A stretch of DNA of 53,301 bases from Pseudomonadota bacterium (lineage in GTDB: Bacteria; Pseudomonadota; Gammaproteobacteria; Burkholderiales; Thiobacillaceae): the NCBI GenBank assembly GCA_030653935.1, contig JAURYL010000065.1:1-53301 (forward strand). The letters run 5' to 3'. A model generated the notes under the pieces. The model was not told the origin of the DNA. It saw nothing but the letters and a program-made list of their open reading frames with translations, and made no database searches. Shown piece after piece: positions 10,645 to 18,505 of the stretch. A program made the position numbers and the translations under genes. Position 1 is the first letter of the stretch. Every line of letters begins with the position of its first letter.

Positions 10645-12780
10645 ATGATCTACCTCGTCGCCATCAGCCTGCTGCTTGGCTCGGCCCTGATCGGGATGCT
10701 GGCGGCGGCGGCGGGCAATACCGAGTTTTTCGCCAGCAACCTGCCGTTGCTGCTCTGGATCACCATCGCCGCCGCCGGTGGTCTGGTGCTGCTGATCATC
10801 TATCAGGCGTTCCTGTTGGTGCGGCGCATTCGCGCCGGCGTCTTCGGCGCCAAGCTCACCGCCCGCCTGTTCCTGATCATCGGCCTCATGTCGCTGGCGC
10901 CGGGCATGGTGGTCTACGGTGTCTCGGTACAGTTCCTGATTCGTTCCATCGAGTCCTGGTTCGATGTGCGCATGGAAAGCGCGCTGGAAGGTGGTCTCGC
11001 CCTCGGGCAGTCGGCGCTGGCGCATGTGCAGCGGGAAACCGTGAAGAAGACGGAACGTCTGGCGCAACAACTGGGCGAACTGCCGCCGATCCTGCAAGCG
11101 GCTCGCCTGGACGAAATGCGCGAAGCGGCGGGCCTGCAAGAAGTCGGCTTGTTCGACGACAACGGCAACATGCTGGGCGTTTCCTCCTCCGACCGTGGCA
11201 CCTTGCTCCCCAGGACGCCCGAGCAAGGCGCGCTCTGGCAGACCCGTTTGCAACAGACCTGGTCGCGGCTGCAGGCGACGGAAAGCGGCGGCATCATGGT
11301 ACGGGTGGTGGCGCCGTTGAACATGGCCTCACTCACGGCGCGCGCGCGCGTGGTGCAAGTGGTGCAGCCGGTACCCCAGCAGCTCGCGCGGGACTCGCAG
11401 CAGGTGGAAGAGGCGCGTCAGGGCTATCAGGAGCTGCTGCTCTCGCGCCTCGGGCTGAAACGGCTATATGGCATTTCCCTGACCCTGGCGCTGGCGCTGG
11501 CGCTGTTTTCCGCCTTCTCGCTGGCCTTCCTGCTCTCCGAACGCCTCGCCGCGCCGCTGCGCGCCTTGGCGCGCGGCACCCGGGCGGTGGCGCGCGGTGA
11601 CTTCACCCAGGTGCAAACCGTCACCAGCCGCGATGAGCTGGGCATGCTCACCCTTTCCTTCAACCGCATGACCCGGCAACTCTCCGATGCCCGCGCCGCC
11701 GCCGAGATAAGCCGCGACAAACTGCTGGAAGCGAACACTTATCTTGAGGGCGTGCTCTCCAGCGTCACCACCGGCGTCGTCACCCTGGAGCACGACCTGA
11801 CCGTGCGCGTGGTCAATCCCGCCGCCGCGACGCTGCTGGGCATCACGCGGGCGGAACTGGAAGGACGCGCGCTCACCGAGTGGGGGAGAGAGGGCGATGG
11901 CCTCGCCGATTTCGTCCGTGACATGGCGCGGCATTTTCACGATAGCCCCGGCCGCCCCTGGCGCGAACAGATCGAACTGGCGACGCCCAACGGCAAGCGC
12001 ATTCTGCTGGCGCGCGGCACGCCCCTGGCCAGCGGTGAGGCGCCCGACTACGTGCTGGTGCTCGACGATGTCACCCAGTTGCTGCAAGCGCAGCGTGACG
12101 CCGCCTGGGGTGAAGTGGCGCGGCGGATGGCGCACGAGATCAAGAATCCGCTGACGCCGATCCAGCTCTCGGCCGAGCGCCTGGAAGCGAAGCTGGCGGA
12201 TAAGTTGGATGGCCCCGCGCGCGACACGCTGATCCGCGCGACGGCGACCATCGTCGGCCAGGTCGCGGCGATGAAAGGGCTGGTGGATGCTTTCGCGCAA
12301 TATGCCCGCCTGCCCTCGCCACGCATCGAACGGGTCGACATCAATGCCCTGGTCCGGGAAGTGCTGCATCTGTATGAAGGCGGTCTCCCCATCGAGCACG
12401 AACTGGCCGAAGACCTGCCACCGGTGGCGGGTGACCCCGCCCTGCTCGGGCAGGTGTTGGTCAACCTGGTGAAGAATGCCCAGGAAGCGCTGGAGATGGT
12501 CGAGTCACCGTTGATCAGCGTCACTACGGTCCGGCATGGGAGTCAGGTAAGCTTGTGTGTGCGCGACAACGGCCAGGGCATTCCCGAGGAACTGTGGGGC
12601 CGCCTGTTCGAGCCTTATGTCACCAGCAAACCCAAAGGCACCGGCCTCGGCTTGGCGGTGGTGAAGAAAATTGTGGAAGAGCATCACGGCAGCATTGCGG
12701 TAGACAATCCGGATACAGGCGGCGCCCGCATCTGCGTCAGCCTGCCGGCACTAATGAGTGAGGACGAGGAACATGCCTGA
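10645..12780 (+). CDS. ntrY: Two-component sensor histidine kinase NtrY
   Basis: NtrY is the membrane sensor of the NtrYX system linked to nitrogen and redox responses. Its 711 residues show three N-terminal membrane segments and a periplasmic region ending at a fourth segment near residue 280, then HAMP (ARGDFTQVQTVTSRDELG), PAS (starting about residue 370), HisKA with phospho-accepting His497 in RRMAHEIKNPL, and HATPase_c with N, G1 and G2 boxes (NLVKNAQEA, DNGQGIP and GTGLGLAVV). The stop overlaps the start of ntrX by 8 bases. The upstream gap is the heptamer hairpin, and no strong ribosome-binding site is seen. Confidence 0.94.
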   Translation: MIYLVAISLLLGSALIGMLAAAAGNTEFFASNLPLLLWITIAAAGGLVLLIIYQAFLLVRRIRAGVFGAKLTARLFLIIGLMSLAPGMVVYGVSVQFLIRSIESWFDVRMESALEGGLALGQSALAHVQRETVKKTERLAQQLGELPPILQAARLDEMREAAGLQEVGLFDDNGNMLGVSSSDRGTLLPRTPEQGALWQTRLQQTWSRLQATESGGIMVRVVAPLNMASLTARARVVQVVQPVPQQLARDSQQVEEARQGYQELLLSRLGLKRLYGISLTLALALALFSAFSLAFLLSERLAAPLRALARGTRAVARGDFTQVQTVTSRDELGMLTLSFNRMTRQLSDARAAAEISRDKLLEANTYLEGVLSSVTTGVVTLEHDLTVRVVNPAAATLLGITRAELEGRALTEWGREGDGLADFVRDMARHFHDSPGRPWREQIELATPNGKRILLARGTPLASGEAPDYVLVLDDVTQLLQAQRDAAWGEVARRMAHEIKNPLTPIQLSAERLEAKLADKLDGPARDTLIRATATIVGQVAAMKGLVDAFAQYARLPSPRIERVDINALVREVLHLYEGGLPIEHELAEDLPPVAGDPALLGQVLVNLVKNAQEALEMVESPLISVTTVRHGSQVSLCVRDNGQGIPEELWGRLFEPYVTSKPKGTGLGLAVVKKIVEEHHGSIAVDNPDTGGARICVSLPALMSEDEEHA

Positions 12781-14026
12781 AATACTGGTGGTGGACGACG
12801 AACCCGGTATCCGCGAATTGATGCGCGAGATTCTGGAAGAGGAAGGTTATGAGGTGCGGATGGCGGAGAACGGCAGCCGCGCCCGCGCCGCTCTGGATGA
12901 CAAGAATCCGGATCTGATCCTGCTCGATATCTGGATGCCCGATGTCGACGGCGTTACCCTGCTCAAGGAGTGGCGCGGCCAGGGACGGCTGACCATGCCG
13001 GTGGTGATGATGTCCGGCCACGGCACGGTGCATACCGCCGTCGAAGCCACCCGCCTCGGCGCCTTCGACTATCTGGAAAAGCCCATCGCCTACAAGCAGT
13101 TGCTGGACACCGTGAAAAAGGCGCTGGCCTCGCGCCAGGCCAAGCCCACCACCAGCGGCACGCTGGAGGAGTTGGGTTCCGGCGAGAGCGTGAAGCGCCT
13201 GGCGCAGCGCCTGGGCCTGGCCGCCAGCGCCGGCCTGCCGGTGCTGCTGTTGGCGGAGCCGGGTACCGGCGAGGAAGTGGCGGCGCGTTTCCTCACGCCG
13301 CCGGACGCGCCGTTCGTGCGGGTCGACGATCCGGCCGAGTTGGCCAATCGACCCGCCGACCTCCTGGCACGGGCCAAGGGGGGGCTGGTCTACGTGCCGG
13401 ACCTGACCAGCCTCACGGTGATGCAGCAACGCGGGCTGATCCTGCTGATCGCGCGGCGCGCCGAATTCGCCGCGCGGGTGGTCGCGGTTATTCGGGTCGC
13501 TCCGGCGCAGGCACTCGCGGAAGGCCGCCTGACAGCAGAGTTGCATGAGGCGCTGGCGCACGCCGTGGTTGATTTGCCGCCGCTGCGCGCGCGTGGCGAG
13601 GATATCCCCGGTCTCGCCGCCCGCGCGCTGGAAGCGGCCTGTGTCCGCCTGCGCCTACCGCCGCTCAAATTCACCGACGCCGCCATGAGCCGTCTGGCGG
13701 AGCACGACTGGCCGGGTAACCTCGTGGAGCTGGACACCCTGACCGGGCGCCTGGCACTGGATGATGGTGTCGGCCCGATCGACCTGGATGCCATCGACGC
13801 CGCGCTCGGCCCTCGCGCCGGCAAGGAAAAGACCGGCGTCGAACTGATGCTGAACCTGCCCCTGAAGGATGCCCGCGACGCCTTTGAAAAAGCCTACCTG
13901 GAAGCGCTGCTGGCGGCGTGCGACTGGGGCATGAGCCGCGCCGCCGAGCGCGCCGGTCTCGACCGCACCAACCTCTATCGCAAGGTGAAGCAGCTGGGGA
14001 TCGAGGCGCCGGGGAAAGAGAAGTGA
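12773..14026 (+). CDS. ntrX: NtrX-type response regulator with degenerate AAA+ domain
   Basis: A protein of 417 residues with an intact receiver domain (phospho-acceptor Asp52 in LLDIWMPD, Lys near 103) and a C-terminal Fis-type helix-turn-helix (SRAAERAGLDRTNLYRKVK). The central domain is unlike a working sigma-54 activator: the Walker A remnant reads AEPGTGEE with Glu167 where the essential Lys belongs, the GAFTGA loop is missing, and the Walker B position reads GGLVYVPDL. The region between Walker A and B is shortened. It should bind DNA in response to NtrY but not hydrolyse ATP or open sigma-54 promoters. ATG 12773 was chosen over an in-frame upstream start because it follows GAGGA and aligns with the receiver start MPEILVVDD. 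Confidence 0.9.
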   Translation: MPEILVVDDEPGIRELMREILEEEGYEVRMAENGSRARAALDDKNPDLILLDIWMPDVDGVTLLKEWRGQGRLTMPVVMMSGHGTVHTAVEATRLGAFDYLEKPIAYKQLLDTVKKALASRQAKPTTSGTLEELGSGESVKRLAQRLGLAASAGLPVLLLAEPGTGEEVAARFLTPPDAPFVRVDDPAELANRPADLLARAKGGLVYVPDLTSLTVMQQRGLILLIARRAEFAARVVAVIRVAPAQALAEGRLTAELHEALAHAVVDLPPLRARGEDIPGLAARALEAACVRLRLPPLKFTDAAMSRLAEHDWPGNLVELDTLTGRLALDDGVGPIDLDAIDAALGPRAGKEKTGVELMLNLPLKDARDAFEKAYLEALLAACDWGMSRAAERAGLDRTNLYRKVKQLGIEAPGKEK

Positions 14027-14120
14027 AGGGGCAAGGTTCAAGGGGCAAGGTTCAAGGCAAAGCCTCCGCGCCTACGGCGCGCAAATATATCCTTGCCCCT
14101 TGCCACTTGCTCCTTGCGAC
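14026..14120. repeat. Heptamer-built hairpin B, ntrX-trkA gap
   Basis: Four AAGGNNC heptamers (AAGGGGC, AAGGTTC, AAGGGGC and AAGGTTC) start right after the ntrX stop. Reverse-complement heptamers occupy 14092-14120, and a GC-rich inner part separates the arms. The gap of about 100 bases is almost wholly made of this element. Nothing gene-like was seen in it. Confidence 0.85.
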
Positions 14121-14129
14121 CTGTTTCTC

Positions 14130-15503
14130 ATGAAAATCATCATCCTCGGCGCCGGCCAGGTCGGTTCCAATCTGGCGGAACATCTGGTGCGGGAAGGCAA
14201 CGATCTGACCGTGGTGGATGTCGACGCGGAAAAGCTCACCGCCTTGCAGGATCGTTTCGACCTACGCACGGTGCTGGGCCAGGCCTCGCATCCCGCCATC
14301 CTCAAGCAGGCCGGCGCCGAGGACGCCGACATGCTGGTCGCGGTGACGCTCAACGACGAGACCAACATGGTCGCCTGCAAGCTGGCCGGCACCCTGTTCA
14401 ACATTCCCACCAAGATCGCGCGCATCCGCGCCATCGATTACATGAAGTATCCGCAGTTGTTCGACGCGGATCACTTCGGCGTCGACCACGTCATCGCGCC
14501 GGAACAGGAAATCACCGACTACCTGCGCAAGTTGATCGACTACCCGGAAGCCTTGCAGGTGGTCGATTTCGGTCGTGGCCGCGCCCGTCTGGTCGCACTC
14601 AGCGCGCGCGCCGGCGGTCCCCTGGTCGGGCATGAGCTGCGCGATCTGCAAAAACACCTGCCCGGTCTCGACGCCCGGGTTGCCGCCATTTTTCGCCGTG
14701 ACCGCACCATCGTTCCGGAAGGGCGCACGGTCATCCAGGACAAGGATGAGATCTTCTTCATCGCCGCCACCGAGAACATCCGCGCGGTGATGAAGGAAAT
14801 GCGGCGCGGCGACCATAGTGTGCGCCGGGTGATGATCGCTGGCGGCGGCAACATCGGCCAGCGCCTGGCCCTGAGCCTGGAGTCGGATTACGAGGTCAAG
14901 ATCATCGACCGCAACAAGAAGAATACCGAGCGCCTGGCGCATTCGCTGCGAAATACGCTCGTCCTCACCGGCGATGCCACCGACGAGGATCTGCTGCTGG
15001 AAGAGAACATCGAGGACATGGACGTGTTCTGCGCCCTGACCAACGACGACGAGGACAACATCATGTCCGCGTTGCTGGCCAAGCGGTTGGGCGCCAGGAA
15101 GGTCATCGCCCTGATCAACCGCTCGACCTATGTCGATCTGTTGCAGGGCGGCGAGATCGACATCGCCCTGTCGCCGGCTCAAGCCACCATCGGCCCGTTG
15201 TTGACGCATATCCGGCGCGGCCACATGGCGGTCGTGCACTCCCTGCGCCGAGGCGCGGCGGAAGCGCTGGAAGCAGTGGTGCATGGCGACGCCAAATCCT
15301 CGAAGCTGGTGGGGCGGCGGATCGAGCAGATCGAGTTGCCGGAAGGAGTTTCCATCGGCGCCATCCTGCGCGGCGAGCAGGTCATCATTGCCCATCACGA
15401 CAATGTGATCGAGGTGGACGACCACCTCATTCTGTTCGTGCCGAACAAGCGCTTGATTCCGAAGGTGGAAAAACTGTTCCAGGTGGGCATGGGCTTCTTC
15501 TGA
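14130..15503 (+). CDS. trkA: Trk system potassium uptake protein TrkA
   Basis: TrkA is the cytosolic NAD(H)-binding regulator of the TrkH channel. The 457 residues contain two repeats of RCK N (Rossmann GAGQVGSNLAEHL at 7 and GGGNIGQRLALSL near 240) plus RCK C domains. ATG 14130 is taken because the Rossmann strand MKIIILGAG begins there; the upstream in-frame start is in the heptamer hairpin. The stop TGA shares its last base with the ATG of the first trkH. Confidence 0.96.
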   Translation: MKIIILGAGQVGSNLAEHLVREGNDLTVVDVDAEKLTALQDRFDLRTVLGQASHPAILKQAGAEDADMLVAVTLNDETNMVACKLAGTLFNIPTKIARIRAIDYMKYPQLFDADHFGVDHVIAPEQEITDYLRKLIDYPEALQVVDFGRGRARLVALSARAGGPLVGHELRDLQKHLPGLDARVAAIFRRDRTIVPEGRTVIQDKDEIFFIAATENIRAVMKEMRRGDHSVRRVMIAGGGNIGQRLALSLESDYEVKIIDRNKKNTERLAHSLRNTLVLTGDATDEDLLLEENIEDMDVFCALTNDDEDNIMSALLAKRLGARKVIALINRSTYVDLLQGGEIDIALSPAQATIGPLLTHIRRGHMAVVHSLRRGAAEALEAVVHGDAKSSKLVGRRIEQIELPEGVSIGAILRGEQVIIAHHDNVIEVDDHLILFVPNKRLIPKVEKLFQVGMGFF

Positions 15504-16963
15504 TGCTGCGCCGCGTTTTCCCCATCCTGCATGTGCTGGGCATGATCATCGTCGTGTTCGGACTGTCCATGCTGGTTCCCCTGACCCTGTCGGAATGGAC
15601 TCGCGATGGCGCCCAGCACGCCTACGACGAGGCGGCGCTGATCACCATCGGCAGCGGCCTGCTGATGTATCTGGTGAGTCGCCACTGGCGGCGTGAACTG
15701 AAGACCCGCGACGGCATCCTGCTGGTGGTGCTGACCTGGACCCTGCTCCCGGGATTCGCCGCCTTGCCGTTGTTGTTCTACATGCCCGACCTGCCCGTGG
15801 CGGATGCCTATTTCGAGGCCATGTCGGGCCTGACCGCCACCGGCGCCACGGTGCTGTCCGGCCTCGATGACCTGCCCGATTCCATCAACCTCTGGCGCGC
15901 GCTATTGCACTGGATCGGCGGACTTGGGGTGATCGTGCTGGTGACGGCGGTGCTGCCGCTGCTCGGCGTCGGCGGCCGCCAGATGTTCAAGGCGGAGACG
16001 CCCACGCCCATGAAAGACCAGAAACTGACCCCACGCATGGCGGAGACCGCCAAGGGGCTGTGGGTGGTGTACGTGATCCTGACGCTGGCGTGTGTGCTGG
16101 TGCTGTGGGTATTGGGCATGTCCTTCTTCGATGCCGTGGTGCATGCCTTCTCGGTCATGGGGCTGGGGGGGTTTTCCTCGCATGATGCCAGCCTCGGTTA
16201 CTTTGATTCGTTGCCGCTGGAAATCGCCGTCGGCGTCTTCGCCCTGATCGCCGGCATCAATTTCGCCACCCATTTCGGTTTCCTGCGCTGGCGGCGTTTC
16301 AGCGTCTATGACCACGATCCGGAGATCCGCTGGTTTCTTGGCTTCGTCCTGGCCAGTGGCGTCATCCTGGCCCTGCTGCTGTGGTCGCGCGACATCTTTC
16401 TGGATTTCCCCAGCGCCCTGCGTTACGCGTTGTTCAACACCATTTCCGTGGCCACCACGCTGGGTTTCTCCACCACCGATTATGGCCATTGGCCGTTCTT
16501 CGCCGGTTTGTGGCTGATGTTTCTGTGCAGCTTCTCCAGCAGCGCGGGTTCCACCGGTGGCGGCATCAAAATGATGCGCGCCATCCTGTTGTACAAGCAG
16601 GTCTACCGGGAAATGAACCGGCTGATCCACCCCAATGCGCAACTGCCGTTGCGCCTGGGTGAGTCGGTGGTGCCGAACAAGATCGTCTACGCGGTGCTGG
16701 CCTTCCTGTTCATCTATGTGGCTTCCATCGTTTCGCTGTCGTTCGTGCTCTCGTTCACCGGCCTCGACGTACTCACCTCGTTTTCCGCCGTCGTTGCCTG
16801 CATCAACAACACCGGCCCCGGTCTCGGTGAAGTGGGGCCGGCGCATACCTACGCCGTGCTCAACGATTTTCAGACCACGGTGTGCTCCTTTGCCATGCTG
16901 CTCGGGCGGCTGGAGCTGTTCACCCTCCTGGTCGTGCTGACCCCCGCGTTCTGGCGGAGATGA
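15503..16963 (+). CDS. trkH: Trk potassium channel subunit TrkH, first copy
   Basis: An integral membrane potassium-translocating subunit of 486 residues with the four-fold M1-P-M2 plan of the TrkH/KtrB superfamily. Selectivity-loop segments include [31 protein letters not shown] with AGSTGGGIK, and [12 protein letters not shown]. It is coupled to trkA by a one-base stop-start overlap. A second, closely similar trkH follows at once, so this gene and 16960-18444 look like a tandem duplication. Confidence 0.95.
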   Translation: MLRRVFPILHVLGMIIVVFGLSMLVPLTLSEWTRDGAQHAYDEAALITIGSGLLMYLVSRHWRRELKTRDGILLVVLTWTLLPGFAALPLLFYMPDLPVADAYFEAMSGLTATGATVLSGLDDLPDSINLWRALLHWIGGLGVIVLVTAVLPLLGVGGRQMFKAETPTPMKDQKLTPRMAETAKGLWVVYVILTLACVLVLWVLGMSFFDAVVHAFSVMGLGGFSSHDASLGYFDSLPLEIAVGVFALIAGINFATHFGFLRWRRFSVYDHDPEIRWFLGFVLASGVILALLLWSRDIFLDFPSALRYALFNTISVATTLGFSTTDYGHWPFFAGLWLMFLCSFSSSAGSTGGGIKMMRAILLYKQVYREMNRLIHPNAQLPLRLGESVVPNKIVYAVLAFLFIYVASIVSLSFVLSFTGLDVLTSFSAVVACINNTGPGLGEVGPAHTYAVLNDFQTTVCSFAMLLGRLELFTLLVVLTPAFWRR

Positions 16964-18444
16964 ATCCGATGGGGCGCGCGCCGCGTCTGTACCACGTGTT
17001 TCCCATCCTGCATGTGCTGGGCATGATCGTTGGGGTATTCGGGCTGTCCATGCTGCTGCCGCTGGCGGTTTCCGAGTGGTCCGGTGACGCCGCGCAACGG
17101 GCCTATGACGAGGCCGCGCTCATCACCCTGGGCAGCGGTGTGACGTTGTGGCTGATCGGGCGCCACTGGAAACGCGAGCTGAAAGCGCGCGACGGCATCC
17201 TGCTGGTGGTGCTCACCTGGGTGCTGACGCCGCTGTTCGCGGCGCTGCCGCTGCTCCTCTATTTCCCGCAACTGAGCTTTACCGACGCCTACTTCGAGAC
17301 CATGTCCGGGCTCACCACCACCGGCGCCACGGTACTCACCGGACTCGACGGGTTGCCGACCTCGATCAACCTCTGGCGCGCGCAATTGCACTGGCTCGGC
17401 GGCCTCGGCGTCATCGTCCTGGTGGTCGCGGTGCTGCCCCTGCTCGGCGTCGGTGGCCGCCAGTTGTACAAGGCGGAAACGCCGGGGCCGATGAAGGACG
17501 ACAAGCTCACCCCGCGCATGGCGGAAACCGCCAAGGGTCTGTGGCGGGTCTACATCCTGTTCACCCTGATCCTGATCGGCCTCTACGCGGCATTCGGCAT
17601 GACCGCCGCCGATGCCGTCATCCATGCCTTCTCGGTCATGGGGCTGGGCGGTTTTTCCTCGCATGACGCCAGCTTCGGCTATTTCAAATCGTTGCCGCTG
17701 GAGCTCATCACCATGCTGTTCGCCCTGCTTGCCGGGCTGAATTTCGCCATGCATTTCCTGGCGTTGCGTGGCCGTACCTTGCATCCCTACCGGCAAGACC
17801 CGGAAATCCGCTGGTTCTTCGCCTATGTCCTGGGTAGTTGCCTGCTGCTTGGCACCCTGCTCTGGGCGCAGGGCATCTACCAGGATTTCCCAAGCGCCCT
17901 GCGCGATGCCAGTTTCAGCGTGATTTCCATGGCCACCACGCTGGGCTTGTCCACCGCCGACTTTGGGCAATGGCCCTATTTTTCCGGTTTATGGCTGCTG
18001 TTCCTGTGCAGTTTTTCCACCAGTGCCGGCTCCACCGGCGGCGGCATCAAGATGCTGCGCGCGGTGTTGCTCTACAAGCAGGTGTATCGCGAACTGCTGC
18101 GTATCCTGCATCCGCGCGCGGAAATCACCATCCGCCTGGGCGAACAGGTGGTGCCGGACAAGGTCATGTACGCGGTGCTGGTGTTCTTTTTCATCTATGT
18201 GGCGTCCATCGTCTCGATCACCTTCGTGCTGACGTTCAGCGGCCTGGATGTACTCACCGCCTTTTCCGCCACGGTCGCCTGCATCAACAACACCGGCCCC
18301 GGCCTCGGCCAGGTCGGCCCCGCCACCACCTATGCCGTGCTCAGCGACTTCCAGACCTGGGTGTGCACCTTCGCCATGCTGTTGGGGCGCCTGGAATTGT
18401 TCACCCTGCTGGTGGTGCTGACCCCCGCGTTCTGGCGGCGCTGA
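16960..18444 (+). CDS. trkH: Trk potassium channel subunit TrkH, second copy
   Basis: A paralogue of the preceding gene: 494 residues, the same membrane plan and selectivity loops ([29 protein letters not shown] and [12 protein letters not shown]), roughly 70% identical by eye in the first third. ATG 16960 overlaps the previous stop as ATGA. A second ATG at 16969 is possible. Both copies keep the glycine-rich pore loops, so both should conduct. The C-termini ([12 protein letters not shown]) are identical. The 3' end converges on the AddA-like helicase through a palindromic repeat. Confidence 0.94.
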   Translation: MNPMGRAPRLYHVFPILHVLGMIVGVFGLSMLLPLAVSEWSGDAAQRAYDEAALITLGSGVTLWLIGRHWKRELKARDGILLVVLTWVLTPLFAALPLLLYFPQLSFTDAYFETMSGLTTTGATVLTGLDGLPTSINLWRAQLHWLGGLGVIVLVVAVLPLLGVGGRQLYKAETPGPMKDDKLTPRMAETAKGLWRVYILFTLILIGLYAAFGMTAADAVIHAFSVMGLGGFSSHDASFGYFKSLPLELITMLFALLAGLNFAMHFLALRGRTLHPYRQDPEIRWFFAYVLGSCLLLGTLLWAQGIYQDFPSALRDASFSVISMATTLGLSTADFGQWPYFSGLWLLFLCSFSTSAGSTGGGIKMLRAVLLYKQVYRELLRILHPRAEITIRLGEQVVPDKVMYAVLVFFFIYVASIVSITFVLTFSGLDVLTAFSATVACINNTGPGLGQVGPATTYAVLSDFQTWVCTFAMLLGRLELFTLLVVLTPAFWRR

Positions 18445-18448
18445 AAAG

Positions 18449-18505
18449 GTAGCGCAGGCGTCTCGCCCGCGAATTTACAAGACGCAGGCGAGACGCCTGC
18501 GCTAC
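18449..18505. repeat. GTAG-headed palindromic repeat pair, trkH/helicase junction
   Basis: The arms begin GTAGCGCAGGCGTCTCGCC on each strand and are joined by a short spacer. The right arm, read on the minus strand, supplies TAG at 18504-18502 as the stop codon of the AddA-like helicase. It is the only sequence between two convergent genes and could act as a two-way terminator or transcript stabiliser. It resembles REP-type elements with a GTAG foot. Confidence 0.88.

Noticed and set aside
10620-11600. 326-codon plus-strand frame overlapping ntrY
   Set aside because: Out of frame with ntrY, whose domains are complete; composition is typical of a shifted GC-rich frame.
14026-14053. Heptamer arrays as a possible CRISPR or VNTR coding region
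   Set aside because: The units are directly adjacent without spacers and are matched by complementary arrays, so a hairpin explains them better; they are not translated in any conserved frame.
14262-15425. Open frame of 387 codons opposite trkA
   Set aside because: Same reason: complement of a conserved gene, biased composition, no ribosome-binding site.
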